From Neoarius graeffei (lineage: Eukaryota > Chordata > Actinopteri > Siluriformes > Ariidae), in the NCBI RefSeq assembly GCF_027579695.1, contig NC_083587.1:38540732-38604731 (forward strand): a stretch of DNA of 64,000 bases. Reading direction: 5' to 3'. This document shows positions 34,241 to 46,166 of this stretch, piece after piece (the first letter of the stretch is position 1; each line of letters starts with the position of its first letter). The position numbers were made by a program, and so were the translations under genes. Below the pieces are notes generated by a model. The model was not told where the DNA came from. It saw nothing but the letters and a program-made list of their open reading frames with translations, and searched no databases.

Positions 34241-34578
34241 ACTTTCACAGGTTCCCATCTGAAACACCCACTTCAAGCCAGCAAGAGCTTTATCTGATTG
34301 GATCAGTTGTTTTGGGAGAGAAAGAACTAATATATGTAGGATATGGTGTTGGGAACCTGTGCACTATTAATACATGTTCAGTGATGGTTAATTGGACAGC
34401 TTGAATGATATTATTAGGGCACGCAATGAAGCAGATGGGCAGGTCTTTTTTTTTTTTTTAAATGCACCTGAGCTGCATTACAGCACTCTATTTAACTGAA
34501 GCATTGGGTTTTTTTCCCCTTCCTGTTTAAAACGTTTGGTGTACTTCATAGCTTAATTTGTTCTAGGTAAAGTCTAGT
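34241..34578. other. region upstream of the eEF1A-like start codon
   Basis: It should contain the 5' UTR of the downstream gene. A possible acceptor (TTGTTCTAG, ending about 34565) lies 13 bases before the ATG, suggesting an upstream non-coding exon as in other eEF1A genes. No TATA box or other promoter element could be assigned. A T13 run is at about 34447-34459. Confidence 0.3.
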
Positions 34579-36773
34579 ATGGGCAAAGAGAAAATACATA
34601 TCAACCTTGTCATCATTGGTCATGTTGACAGTGGGAAATCAACCACCACAGGCCATCTTGTTTATAAATGTGGTGGTGTTGACCCAAGAACCCTGGAGAA
34701 GTATGAGAAGGCTGCAGCCCAGGCAGGTGTATGTTGGTTATTTGTTCAGTCATGATTTGCCTTTTTAAACTAACTCTTCTTTCAAGGTGACCCAGGAAAT
34801 TATTTTCCCAGATTGGGAAGGGTTCCTTCAAGTATGCATGGGTTCTTGACAAACTTAAGGCAGAAAGAGAGCGTGGCATCACCATTGACATTTCCTTGTT
34901 GAAATTCAACACTCAGAAATATGTATTCACGATAATTGATGCACCTGGTCACCGTGACTTCATTAAGAACATGCTTACAGGAACTTCATAGGTAATGAGT
35001 GTTCCTCATCTCCAGAATATTTCAGGGTGCAGACATTCTCTTACAGACTTGGTGTTAAGTTGTTAATTCATCTGCAGGCTGATGCTGGTCTGCTGGTAGT
35101 CTCTGCAGCAAAAGGAGAGTTTGAGGCTGGCATATCCCGCAATGGTCAGACAAGGGAGCATGTCTTGCTGGCCTACACCCTGGGAGTCAAGCAGCTTGTA
35201 GTTTGTGTCAACAAAATGGACCTTACTGAGCCACCCTTCAGCCAGAAACGTTATGAGGAGGTAGTGAAAAATGTAATTGTTTTTATCAAGAAGGTTGGTT
35301 ATGACCCAACTGCTGTGCCTTTTGTTCCCCTATCTGGTTGGGGTGGTGACATGCTTGTACCATCACAGAAGGTAAGCCATTTATTTTCTTTTTAAAGGCC
35401 ATGTTCTTAAACATGGTCCTTGGTGCCTCAGTGGAAGAGCTATAGGTAATTCTATACTGAACCCTTTTTTTGTTAGATGTCTTGGTTTAAAGGATGGAAG
35501 CTCAAGAGGAAGGATGGCTTTTCAAGTGGCAAGACACTGTTAGAAGTGCTAGACTCCTTGTATCCACCAGTGCGCACTGCCAATAAACCACTTCGTTTAC
35601 CACTTCAGGATGTCTATAAAATTGGAGGTTGTGCTGATCACTGTGCAATGATCTAATCACTCATTCCTTGCAATAAATGACTTTTGGACCTAGTTTTGGT
35701 AGGGGAGTAAGGTTTGTGGTTTATTGGCTTTTTTTTTTTTTTGACTAGGAGTTGGCACAGTTCCTGTGGGCAAAATTGAAACTGGAATTCTGAAGCCTGG
35801 GATGGTTCTGACCTTCTCACCAGCTAAGCTGAGTGCAGAGGTTAAATCCATTGAAATGCATCATGAGGGACTGCAGACAGCCCTGCCTGGCCACAATGTG
35901 GGCTTCAACATCAAGAATGTGGCAGTCAAAAACTTGAGACGTGGAGATGTAGCTGGTAATGCCCAGCAAGACCCCCCATCTGATGTCGATAGCTTCATTG
36001 CTCGGGTGATGTTGAGATACAAAGATGGCCAGATGTTACCAATAAGCACTGGCTCGGTAAAATCACTTGAACTGAATCAGACTAGACCTTTTTTGTTGTG
36101 GTTGGTCCGTGTTCTGTTTTGAAAGCAAAGGTCCTCACTCCCAGACTTGAGCACATCCTCTAGTTCTTATTTGAATGCTTTGGAATTTGGAGAGGGTGTA
36201 TGTGGTCCATTATTGGACACTACTGTGTTGTCTTACAGGTTATTATCCTCAATCATCCTGGCAAAATCAAAAGGGGCTATTCTCCAGTGCTGGACTGCCA
36301 TACCACCCATGTTACATGTAGCTTTGCAGAACTACAGGAGAAACTTGATCGTTGCACAGGGAAGAAACTGGAAGACTTGCCACCTTTTCTGGTCTCTGGA
36401 GATGCTGCCACAGTTAAATTTGTTCCCATCAAACCTCTTTGTGTAGAAAGCTTCTTCAGCTATCCACCTTTAGGTAAGTTTTGGTAACTTTGCACTAGCT
36501 TGCCACCTGTAGATGTAACTTCTGGATCCAATGCACCAGGTGTGTTGGTCCTCAGGTTTGCAGTAAGGTAACTTAAGGAGGGTTGGTAATTCCATTTTAT
36601 TTCATGAAATGGATTCTGCTGGGGTGTGAGCATTGCATGTTACTATTCTATTCCTTTCAGGACAGTTTGCTGCAAGGGACCTGAAGCAGACTGTTGCTAT
36701 TGGGGTGATCAAGTCTGTGGAGAAGGTGGATCAAGCAAGGAGAACTGCACAAAGAGTGAAAGTATTAAAATAG
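34579..36773 (+). CDS. eef1a: divergent eEF1A-family elongation factor gene, 7 coding exons, one in-frame TAG
   Basis: The product is a GTP-binding factor that delivers aminoacyl-tRNA to the ribosome. Exons are 34579-34722, 34812-34991, 35078-35371, 35477-35627, 35749-36005, 36239-36473 and 36661-36773. Sizes 144, 180, 294, 151, 257, 235 and 113 nt give one open frame of 457 codons plus stop, apart from the lesion below. Visible motifs are GHVDSGKST (G1), ERGITID (switch I), DAPGHRD (G3), NKMD (G4) and SGW (G5); the beta-barrel domains and LQDVYKIGG follow. Oddities: codon 108, the last of exon 2, is TAG where eEF1A has glutamine (TGTSQ). Intron 1 starts GC rather than GT. Residue 49 is Ile instead of Met. 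One residue is missing in GWGGDML. Substitutions such as [14 protein letters not shown] and a short C-terminus suggest a specialised, perhaps oocyte 42Sp50-like, paralogue. It may be a young pseudogene or hold a sequence error. Confidence 0.88.
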
Positions 36774-36950
36774 TTCTCATTTAGATTTTTATTGCAACCC
36801 TTTATTTACCAGCAGTCTAAACTTTGAGGTTGAATGAGTTTGTGTTTTGTTTGAGCAAGTGAAGCTTCTGCATTTAGTTGAAGGTCAAGGTGGAATGATG
36901 TAGTGAATAACTGGAGACCTTGACTTAACAATTTTGTTACTAGACTGCAA

Positions 36951-36956
36951 AATAAA
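36951..36956 (+). terminator. poly(A) signal of the eEF1A-like gene
   Basis: AATAAA stands 178 bases after the stop codon in the gene's 3' UTR. It is the first such hexamer on this strand after the stop. Confidence 0.55.
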
Positions 36957-38336
36957 CTTGTGCACATTTCTGGCTTTGCTTTTGTATAGGTACGTAACAC
37001 TTTGGTATCAAGCCTAAAATTCATTTAGTACATCTTGATATACTTGATTTAAAGTCTTCCTGTAACTGGAGTCTCTTGTATCAAGCATGACTAGTGGACG
37101 TTGAGGGTGTGGTTTTTTTTTTTTTTTTGGGGGGGGGGGATGATATTAAAATTATGATGCTACTTGCACATAATGACTTAATTCTGGTTCTGAACTGAGA
37201 CTGTGACCTAGTATGATAAATTAACATACCAACATGCTTTGGTTTTAGCTGTCCACCTGAAATGGCATTTTATTTAGTCTTTTACAGCTGTTAGCATGAC
37301 AACTTCTCAGTGGGTAGAGCTTGAATAAAGGGCAAGTACCTCTGCTCTAGGCTTAAGATTAATTCATTTGCAGTAACCTGAGTGGCCTAGTAACGACTCT
37401 CCCTTCAGCCTGACACTTGGCATATTACTCAAGATGAACAAGGCACCCAATTATCCATAATGGTGCATCATAAACTTATGGACAATGGCTATAAAAGTTT
37501 AAGCCAGTACCTTACTTCATTGAAGTGGACCAATTTTCCTATGCACAGAACACTTCCAATATCCCCCATCTTAATACCTTCACTGTGGAGGGTGAAATAG
37601 ATGATGAACCACAGTTGTTCTCCAAAAGGGGAAAAGAGATCTATCAATGCTTGAAAAGATTGTGTATGAAGGGTGAGATCAGGCTCAGTAGATGTGATTG
37701 GTAATACATAGGACAAAGCCAGACTAAGCAGGTGCACAGCTTAGAGGTTCATGTCGCACAAGCAAAACAGTGAATAACTTGAACTCATAACTCCTGATAA
37801 CTTTAATCACTGGATATACTGGAGTGGTCTGTCAAGAGGTGGGGGGGAATAAGCCTGAACAATTACAGCCCATCACCATGCCATTTGAGATACAATACCA
37901 ACACCGCTCCATGCGCATTAGTGCAGTACTGGCCCTGGTATGGACTGGTGTCAGGCAGAATACAAGTGTACACATTTTACTTTCTGCCACATTGACACAG
38001 GTTTGCATATTTACACAACACTAACTCCTGTGTATATATGTACAGTTACCCTATACAAAAGCATTGGAGAAACAGCTGAACTGAAGGATGTGGCTAACTG
38101 CTGGGTGCAGTTTCAGCTGTGCTGAACAGGAATGGAAGCACTGGTGAAACTAGATACTCATCATTCACACTGCACCTCTGTTGGGGAAGAAGTTAATAAG
38201 AGGTTTCAGTTTTTGCATCTTTTCATGGTTCTTGTTTTAAAGTCCCAGGGAGGTTCCAACAGCTATTTACAGGTTTCTCTTTAGAGGAGTTGAGCAAGGT
38301 GGGAAGGTTGTGGGCCTCAGGTCAGTAATTGATGTG
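36957..38336. other. convergent intergenic region and ASAP1 3' UTR
   Basis: This lies between the 3' ends of two convergent genes. On the - strand the first clear AATAAA after the ASAP1 stop is at 37269-37274, which would give a 3' UTR of about 1.06 kb and leave about 310 bp between the two poly(A) signals. A T14-G10 run is near 37112-37139. No other gene is supported. Confidence 0.4.
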
Positions 38337-39376
38337 TCAGTCAGACAAGATATGAACAAAGGACATGGGGAAAACTCCTTTTCTCTCTGGTTGTCCTTCT
38401 ATATGTCCAATCTGAGGAGGATAAAAAAAATACATAAGAAAACTTAAGGGGGGGAATCTTCAACACACCACATCACAGTTGAAGTCTGAACAGACTAGCA
38501 AGGGGCTGGTTCTTTAAAACGCTGTGTATAGTTCCAGAGAGATAGCAAATACTGCAGAATTGACTCTGGTCTTAAATTGAATCGCACTGAAATTAATTGA
38601 ATGCATTTTAATGACTTTTTTTAAGACCAAAAAGATATTGATAATTTAAGACATTCTACTCACCCACCACTCTTGATCCTCCTCCCCTGTTACCACAATG
38701 ACCTCGCCCTCTACAAATGTGAGCTCATCATCATCTGCCTGACAGTCATAGATGGTCTTTACTCGCCGCAGTTTAATCTTACCCTACATTCAAATAAAGA
38801 AGGAAAAAAAATTATGCATGCCATACTTCCTACACAGGTCTGGCTCTATGTACAACATTAGCTGCCTGTTTCACGAACTCACTGTACTGATTTTCCTCGG
38901 AAGTGGTATTGGAGTTTCTGGGCCAGATTTCAGGCTCCCGTTGGTGTCTTTGGTGGAGTGGGTGAACTGAGTGGGTGATGGTTCAGCTTGTTGATTAGTC
39001 ACTGGCATATCACAGGGCTCAGATTTGTGAGCCACCTCTCCAGGAGGGGGCTTGTGTGCAGGTTCAGGGACTCCATGTTTGAGGATGGAGAGATCAGAAA
39101 GTAGTGGTTTGGGTGGGAGGTCTTTGAGTTGAGGTTTGGGTGGGAGGTCTCCCAGCTGAGGTTTTGGAGGCAGGTCAAAGAGCTGTGGTTTTGGGGGTAG
39201 TTCTCCAGGTTTAGGTGGTAATTCTGAGACCTGGGGTTTAGGATGGAGGTCCCCTGGCTGGGGTTTATCAGATAAAGGGACTTTCTGTGGTGTGTCTGAC
39301 CCTGGAGGAGACTTCTGGAACAGCACTGGCTCTGGAGGCTGGCTGGGTTTGTCCACTGGGGGGTGGTGAATTGTTT
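38337..39376 (-). CDS. asap1: ASAP1 (Arf-GAP with SH3, ANK and PH domains 1), last three coding exons
   Basis: ASAP1 is an Arf GTPase-activating scaffold at focal adhesions and membranes. On the - strand, exon A (39376-38883, 494 nt) encodes the proline-rich region with SELPPKPGELPPKP and three further DLPPKP units, ending PIPLPRKIST before a GTGAGT donor. Exon B (38783-38664, 120 nt) encodes the first part of the SH3 domain (KTIYDCQADDDELTF, GEEDQEWW). Exon C (38411-38337) encodes GHIEGQPERKGVFPMSFVHI and ends LSD-stop. Acceptors are GTGCCCCAG, GAATGTAG and CTCCTCAG; phases agree. Mammalian ASAP1 has about eight E/DLPPKP repeats, whereas here I count five clean and one altered unit (GDLHPKP). 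Upstream GAP, PH and BAR exons were not found in the window. Confidence 0.92.
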
Positions 39377-39610
39377 CTGGGGCACAAGCAGGAAGCATCA
39401 GGGTTTTTTTTACCAAATATAACTGCAAAACACCATGATCCTTGGCTTGAAATCTTCCAAGTTACAGAAGAAGTAACTTACACTTTTGAGGTAGTGTGGG
39501 AAGGACCCTAGGGCCCAGTGTAGCTTTAGTGGTACTTGACGCTGTGCTGAGGAACAGTTAAAACAACCCAGCTGAGAGACTGATACAAAATAATTTACAA
39601 CCAAATGAAT
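39377..39610. other. ASAP1 intron start
   Basis: Sequence upstream of the proline-rich exon, presumably intronic. Nothing further is recognised before the V-SINE. Confidence 0.4.
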
Positions 39611-39981
39611 GGCACGGTGGTGTAGTGGTTAGCGCTGTCGCCTCACAGCAAGAAGGTCCGGGTTCGAGCCCTGTGGCTGGCAAGGGCCTTTCTGTGCGGA
39701 GTTTGCATGTTCTCCCCGTGTCCGCGTGGGTTTCCTCCGGGTGCTCCGGTTTCCCCCACAGTCCAAAGACATGCAGGTTAGGTTAACTGGTGACTGGTAA
39801 AATTGACCGTAGGTGTGAATGTGAGTGTGAATGGTTGTCTGTGTCTATGTGTCAGCCCTGTGATGACCTGGCGACTTGTCCAGGATGTACCCCGCCTTTC
39901 GCCCGTAGTCAGCTGGGATAGGCTCCAGCTTGCCTGCGACCCTGTAGAAGGATAAAGCGGCTAGAGATGATGAGATGAGAT
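39611..39981 (+). repeat. V-SINE, full length
   Basis: It has an intact head, a B box (GGGTTCGAGCCC), the core and a tail (GATGATGAGATGAGATG). The short flanking repeat ATGAATGG is seen at 39605-39612 and again just after the tail. It lies in the presumed ASAP1 intron, antisense to that gene. Confidence 0.92.
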
Positions 39982-41087
39982 GAATGGCTTGTTCCTTATT
40001 TAATTCTACAAGAAATTTTTAAATTGAGTCACTTACCTGACATGAAATAAACAGTAGTAAATATTTATTCTTGTAGAAGCTTATATATGATGTCTAAGAG
40101 CTGGTTCTGTTACAGTTCTAATCTTGGAATCAAGGATATGCCTGCTGATCAAAGCCAGTAGCAGGTATTACCAATTATAACTACATAGTATAGCATTTTC
40201 ATTATATTTAAAATTACGTGTGTGTTGTGATAAACCTAAAATTACTGCTTTGCTAAGAAAGCAAATTTGAAATGCTAGGAAAAGTCACTCTGTGTAACCA
40301 TGTTTCCACCTGTCCACATGGCCATATCTGCTTTGTATGTCTAAACAAATCTGGCGACAGGAAGTTACTTCAAAACATTTGACCTAAAACAAACATCTTT
40401 ATTGTCTTGTGTGACCTTTCTAATGCAAAGTAACTGTGCTCAGCAGCATGAATGGTTTCATAGGAGCGTAGAGCGAAACGGAGCCCAGGAATGATAAGCT
40501 TAAAACTTCAGTTAAAATTCCTGTTTCTTTAGACAGATTGTTGGAGGATGTTATGGCATCAATGATTGTAATTCTAACCAGATTGCAGCAAAAATGTCAT
40601 AGATTTGAACTTAAGGGTAGTTCTATTTTATTAAAGGTAGACTGCCTTTCAGATTTTTCAAGTGTAGGTCATAAAAAGAATTTTCCCTGACACCCAGTCA
40701 TTTTTATTTAGTGGACCAAAATCTTCCAGTTTTTTTTTTAAATAGAACAATTAATGAATTTAGGGCCATGTGGCCCTAAATTCTCTGCTATTTTTTCCTG
40801 CTTCACCATGACCCAATTCATGATACTACATCATACATCACATGGTGGGATTTCCCCATTTGCTCAAGGCATTGTGGGATACAAATTTGAAACAGGACAG
40901 AAAAATGGAAGACATGAGTGTATGAATGAAACGTGAAAGACCGACTACAGTAACGGAAAGCGAGAAGAAAAGACGTTATGTTGTGTTGCGAAGGAAAGGA
41001 AATGCAGGACCAAGCTAATAAATATCGGCAGTCAGCGAGCACCTCAGTGTGATCAGCTGTTCATTTAGCAACAGAATGATGTAACCG
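39982..41087. other. no gene seen; one perfect hairpin
   Basis: This is presumed ASAP1 intron. The only structure noted is a 13-bp perfect inverted repeat with a 2-base loop at 40756-40783 (GAATTTAGGGCCA and its complement). Confidence 0.35.
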
Positions 41088-41217
41088 GGCCCTGTGATGA
41101 CCTGGCGACTTGTCCAGGGTGTACCCTGCCTTTCGCCCGTAGTCAGCTGGGATAGGCTCCAGCTTGCCTGCGACCCTGTAGAACAGGATAAAGTGGCTAC
41201 AGATAATGAGATGAGAT
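41088..41217 (+). repeat. V-SINE 3' fragment with target-site duplication
   Basis: Only the 3' part is present, from CCCTGTGATGACCTGG to GATAATGAGATGA. It is flanked by a 10-bp direct repeat GATGTAACCG (41078-41087 and 41218-41227). This is a genuine 5'-truncated retrotransposition event, not a later deletion. Confidence 0.9.
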
Positions 41218-41227
41218 GATGTAACCG

Positions 41228-41747
41228 TCAGTGTACTGTCAAAGGTAAACCTGTAGATGGCAGTGATGCAACACTGTGGATGTCAGCTGCTGTAAAACGC
41301 TAAAGATGAAAACGACGATGACGACTCAGGTATGCATGCGTATGCGCTCACGGACTTCCTCTGTCTGCTCAACTGCGCAAAGTGAGCGCTTTCATGCACG
41401 TTATTTGCTCGGGAATCCCCCCAAATTAAATAATTTCCCAGCCACAGAATGGCCTGATATTTTGTGAGATATTACAGGAATAAACATACATCACAATGAC
41501 CAAATTTCAGAGGGAACTAAATTTCACCAATTTTATGAAATCGAAAGGCTGTCTAGCTTTAACGTACATTAATGTAACTTGAACTAAATGGCATAATTCA
41601 ACTCAGAAACACTCTGACTGAGGCCTTAAATCACTTGTATAGTTTATTTACCTCTGTTGTTGGAGTATGCCTTCAAACCGGTTTGTTATGGGAGACATTT
41701 TATTGATTGGAGGTGGTGTGGAGTCACTTCCTAAAAGTACAAGGTAC

Positions 41748-41786
<39 letters not shown>

Positions 41787-42258
41787 ATGCTTTAGTTTCA
41801 CTCATCTCAAACTTCTGCCACTCAAGCAAACACAACAGAACATCACAAAGTTAGGTTTATACTTCTGCAGTGACGCGCAGTTGCACATTTGTATCACAAG
41901 GCGCAGACATACACGGACACTCCAGCTTGCTTTCCTCTAGAAAGCTAACTGTATATACGGTGTTCTGTGTCAACTGGCCTCCAGGTGAATGATGACTGGT
42001 GGGTGGTGCTGCCTGTCTGTCTGTGTACTCAAATGTCCCAGTTCCTTCAGGTTTAAAGGTTTCAGACTCTTTCAAATCCATATGAAAAGTAAACAATAAC
42101 ATTTGCCCCCCATTTCATCTCTCTTATGTAAACTGAAGACGCTTTTTTTTTTTGAAAGTCTACAAATTTTATATAGAACCGACTGAGACAAACGGTTGAA
42201 ATACACCTTGTAAAAAGTTTAGACTGACTCTCACTATTAGTTTCTCAGGCCTGTGTTT
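41228..42258. other. no gene seen
   Basis: Apart from the AAT repeat at 41749-41785, no gene or repeat family is recognised. It may be ASAP1 intron. Confidence 0.3.
41749..41785. repeat. (AAT)n microsatellite
   Basis: About twelve ATA/AAT units. Confidence 0.9.
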
Positions 42259-42260
42259 TA

Positions 42261-43806
42261 CAACGCCAATTCCAAAAAAGTTGGGACGCTTGTGTAAACT
42301 GTAAATAAAAACAATGCAATAATTTGCAAATCATGGAAACCCTATATCTCTTTGAAGATCGTACAAGAGACAACATATCAAATGTTGAAAGTGAGAAATT
42401 TTATTGCTTTTTGAAAAACATATGCTCATTTTGAGTCTGATATCAGCAACATGTTTGAAAAAAGTTGGGACGGGTATGTTTACCACTGCGTTGCATCACC
42501 TCTACTTTTAATAACACTCTGTAAACGTTTAGGAACTGAGGAGACCAATTGCTGTAGTTTTGTTGTTCCATTCTTGCCTGATATACAGTTTCAGTTGCTC
42601 AACAGTTTGGGGTCTCCTTTGTCGTATTCTGCGCTTCATAATCCGCCAAATGTTTTAAATGTGAGACAGGTCTGGACTGCAGGCAAGCCAGTTTAGCACC
42701 CAGACTCTCTTCCTACAGAGATATGCAGTTTTAATACGTCCAGAAAGCGGTTTGGCGTCGTCTTGCTGAAGGAAGGACGGCCTTTCCTGAAAAAGATTTT
42801 GTCTGGACGGCAGCATATTGCTCTGAAACGTGTAACAATCATTCGGCATTAATGATGCCTTCCCAGATGTACAAATTACCCATGTCGTGTGCACTAATGC
42901 AGATGCTGGCTTTTGAACTGTGCACTGATAACAAGCCGGATGGTCCGTCTCCTCTTTAGCCTGGAGGACGTGGTGTCCATGATTTCCAAAAAGAATTTCT
43001 AATTTGATGCATCAGACCTCAGGATAGTTTTCCACTTTGCCTCAGTCCATCATAAAAGAGCTCGGGCCCAGAGAAGGTGGCAGTATTTCGGGATATTATT
43101 TATATATGATTTTAACTTACATTTGTGGATGCAGTAAGGAACTGCTTTCACAGACGATGGTTTTCTAAAGTGTCCCTGAGCCCATACAGCGATTTCCATT
43201 ACAGACACGTGTCTACTTTTAATGCAGTGTCAACTGAGGGCCTGAAGATCACAGGCATCCAATGTCAATTTTCGTCCTTGTCTCTTGCATACAGAGATTT
43301 CTCCAGATTCTCTGAATCTTTTAATGACATTATGTACCATAGATGATCCCCAAATTCTTTGCAATTGTATATTGAGGAACGTTATTCTTAAATTGTTGCA
43401 CTGTTTGCCCACGTAGTCTTTCACAGAGCGGTGAACCCCTCCCCATCTTTACTCCTGAGAGATTCCACCTCTCTGGGATGCTCTTTTTATACCCAGTCAT
43501 GTTACTGATCTGTTGCCAAGTAACCTAATTCAGGTTTTTTTTTTCTTTGCGCATTACACATTTTTGTTTTTAGTCTTTTGCTGCCCTGTCCCAACTTTTC
43601 TGAACCATGTTGCTGACATCAAATTCAAAATGAGCCTATTTTTTCAAAACAAAAAAATTTCTCAGTTTCAACATTTGATAGGTTGTCTTTGTACTATTTT
43701 CAATGAAATAATAGGGTTTCCATGATTTGCAAATCTTCACATTCTGGGTTTTTTTGTTTGTTTGTTTTTTTACACAGTGTCCCAACTTTTTTTGGAATCG
43801 GGGTTG
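42261..43806 (-). mobile_element. Tc1-like transposon, decayed, second subfamily
   Basis: The ends CAACGCCAATTCCAAAAAAG (42261) and TTTTTGGAATCGGGGTTG (ending 43806) are inverted and flanked by TA (42259-42260, 43807-43808). The - strand carries helix-turn-helix remnants (SSMVHNVIKRFRESGEIS, about 43315) and catalytic-domain remnants (FLQQDDAKPLSG, SPDLSHI), with many frameshifts. It is related to the element at 27673 but clearly older and a separate subfamily, with inverted arms of about 200 bp. Confidence 0.88.
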
Positions 43807-43808
43807 TA

Positions 43809-46164
43809 TGTCAGTCATACACCGATATGATCACATCATTTTCTAAATGGATTAATTTTCAGAAAACTGCGATCATGATATTGTGCCATGTGCAGGGGTT
43901 TAAATGGACCTTAAAAGGTGATGTTACTCTGGCATAAATCAGGGAGAAGGCTGCAGATTTAATTTGATATCCACACACACAAAATATATTACAAAATTGT
44001 TAAAAATTAAAAATCTCAGAGCAGCAGTGTGACAGAGCGCAATGCGTCTGTCACTAAACAGCGGTTCCTCCCGCTGGTCATGTTTCAATGGTCAAGTGCA
44101 ATGGACTAAACCACAGTTGCAAAGACATTCCAAATACAATCTGTGTTGTATGTTTGTTGTGGGTTTGGTAATGGGGGCTTTACAAGTATGTTTTGTTACG
44201 GGTACATTTGTTACAACTTTTAGATATGTAAACCTGAAATGTTTGGTACATGTGTTCATAGTAAAAGACGCGACACAGGTTTAAACAGTGCAAGCATTTA
44301 TTAGTTTTCACTGTAAACAATAGCGTGTAAAGATTCATTAAGTGTGCACGTTTAACCGCTGAATCGTTTTCTGCTAGAATTTATCTAACAGCAGTCAGAA
44401 ATGTTTGTAGCCATTTACCTGCTGTAGTCTTCCGGGTGCGGGACCAAACCAGAATGCAGGTCTGAAAGCGCTTTTCAAGGTTTCTTCTGCGATGCACGGG
44501 AAAGCAGCTCATTAGAGCGGAGAGAAATGGTCTAAAAATCTTACGTAAGTGTTTGTTGTAATATTTAAGGTCTGCACATTGTTGTAGGAGTGTAATGCAT
44601 GCAGTGAAAATGTTTAGAACTGTTAAAATCTGTCTAGATGTGTTGATTGATTTTAATTGTGTTAAGACTGTGCCGTAGTCTTTTAAATATGCGCTGCACT
44701 GTTCATTCGGGAGATGGCCTCGGCAGGGAGAGGACGCATGACTTGAGCTCTGTGTGAGTAATGCCAGAGTAGCCTAGCTTGCGTGGGCATTTTGTCCCAG
44801 AATTTTTTTTTTGGTTGGTTTTGTCATCAGTGTTTTTTTTTTGTTTCTCCTGTTTGTGTTAACTGCCGGCTTAAGAATAAAAAGAAAACTATTTTTGTAC
44901 AAGAATTTTCCTTGTTTTGCTCATCATTCTGACTGACTACTCCATCCACTCGGCACACTCTATTACAAGCAGGACAAGCTCAATATCTGTGACTGAGGAG
45001 AGTCGGGTCAGGGGTCCTGCTGTAAATCAACTGGGACACGTCAATTGGAATAGCATGGAAGGCAAATTTAGCACCGAGATACAGGTTTTATATTTAAATT
45101 AATTCACTTGGCTAGCACTTTTTTGTACCTCTAGCATAAAATCTGTGGTTTACGAGATCAGATTATGGACTATGGAAGGTAGTTAGCAAACCTAATCACT
45201 AGGCCACAAAACAACAAATTTGGACATGGTGTCTCAATTAAGATAAAACTGATCAATAAAAATGCTCATGTATACTCCTCGTTAGAATAGCAGGCAATTC
45301 GAATTAAATTTCTATCTAATTGACAGTTGACTGGATAATGATGGTGGATAATGATTTTAATAATCTTTTAAATAGAACAGCAGCCATGGAAATATTGTGT
45401 TTGACTGCATTTCATATCTGCATGTACATTTTGCACAGGTATGCTTGAGTCACAATGCAGTCCTTGTGGAATCAAAGACTATGAATTATGGTTTCAGATC
45501 TGAACATGTTTAAAATAACTTTGAGGTTGAATTGGCCTCAAATTAATATTTTGAAGCAGATGCAACATTTGGTGAAGACAGAGAACTTGCACATGGGGGG
45601 GGGGAGGAAAAACATGGATTAAACAATTATTTCTTGTGCAGTTTAACCCCTAGATGTGTGAACAATAAAGTGCAAGGCTTTATGCTGGCTGCTATCATTA
45701 CAACGGTCAACTTAATCTTGAACACTACTAAATTTGAACACTTTTGAAGTGCATCTGTACATGAACCACCTGATACTGCTTTAATACAGACAAGTAAAAA
45801 TGCTTCAGTAATGTCTTCAGTGAGAACTGATTTGGTTTATATTTGACTGTGCAAGGCCCCCCCTCAAGCATTTTTCAAAATAAAGTTACACCCATGTTGT
45901 CATTTTTATTAATCCGAGAGTGAAAACACAGAACTCTCCTTTATGATTATTTTTGAAATTTTTGTCAATCCTCACGTGGTTCCTGTGACACCGCCCCAGC
46001 GGACATGTTCACATTATGTGCAAGCGTCACCGCATGATGCATGACGTGCTCAGATACGCAACTGCAGAAGTATAATTCAGTCCTAAAGCTTCAGGAATTT
46101 CAGAACCAGGCAATGCCCAATGATCCAAGACACATCATCTCCTCATTTTCCAAATTAAGCTTTA
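43809..46164. other. about 2.4 kb without a recognisable gene
   Basis: No coding sequence is supported. Homopolymers occur near 44798 and 44833 (T runs) and 45596 (G run). It may be intron of ASAP1 or intergenic. Confidence 0.3.
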
Positions 46165-46166
46165 TA

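Noticed and set aside
34579-36773. Processed retropseudogene of eEF1A
   Set aside because: Six introns with matching phases and canonical exon lengths are present, so the copy did not arise from mRNA. The TAG is the only reason to suspect a pseudogene.
39377-39428. Extension of the ASAP1 proline-rich exon to an upstream start codon
   Set aside because: The residues before ETIHH are low-complexity and follow a good splice acceptor (TGCTTGTGCCCCAG). An internal exon is more likely than a translation start.
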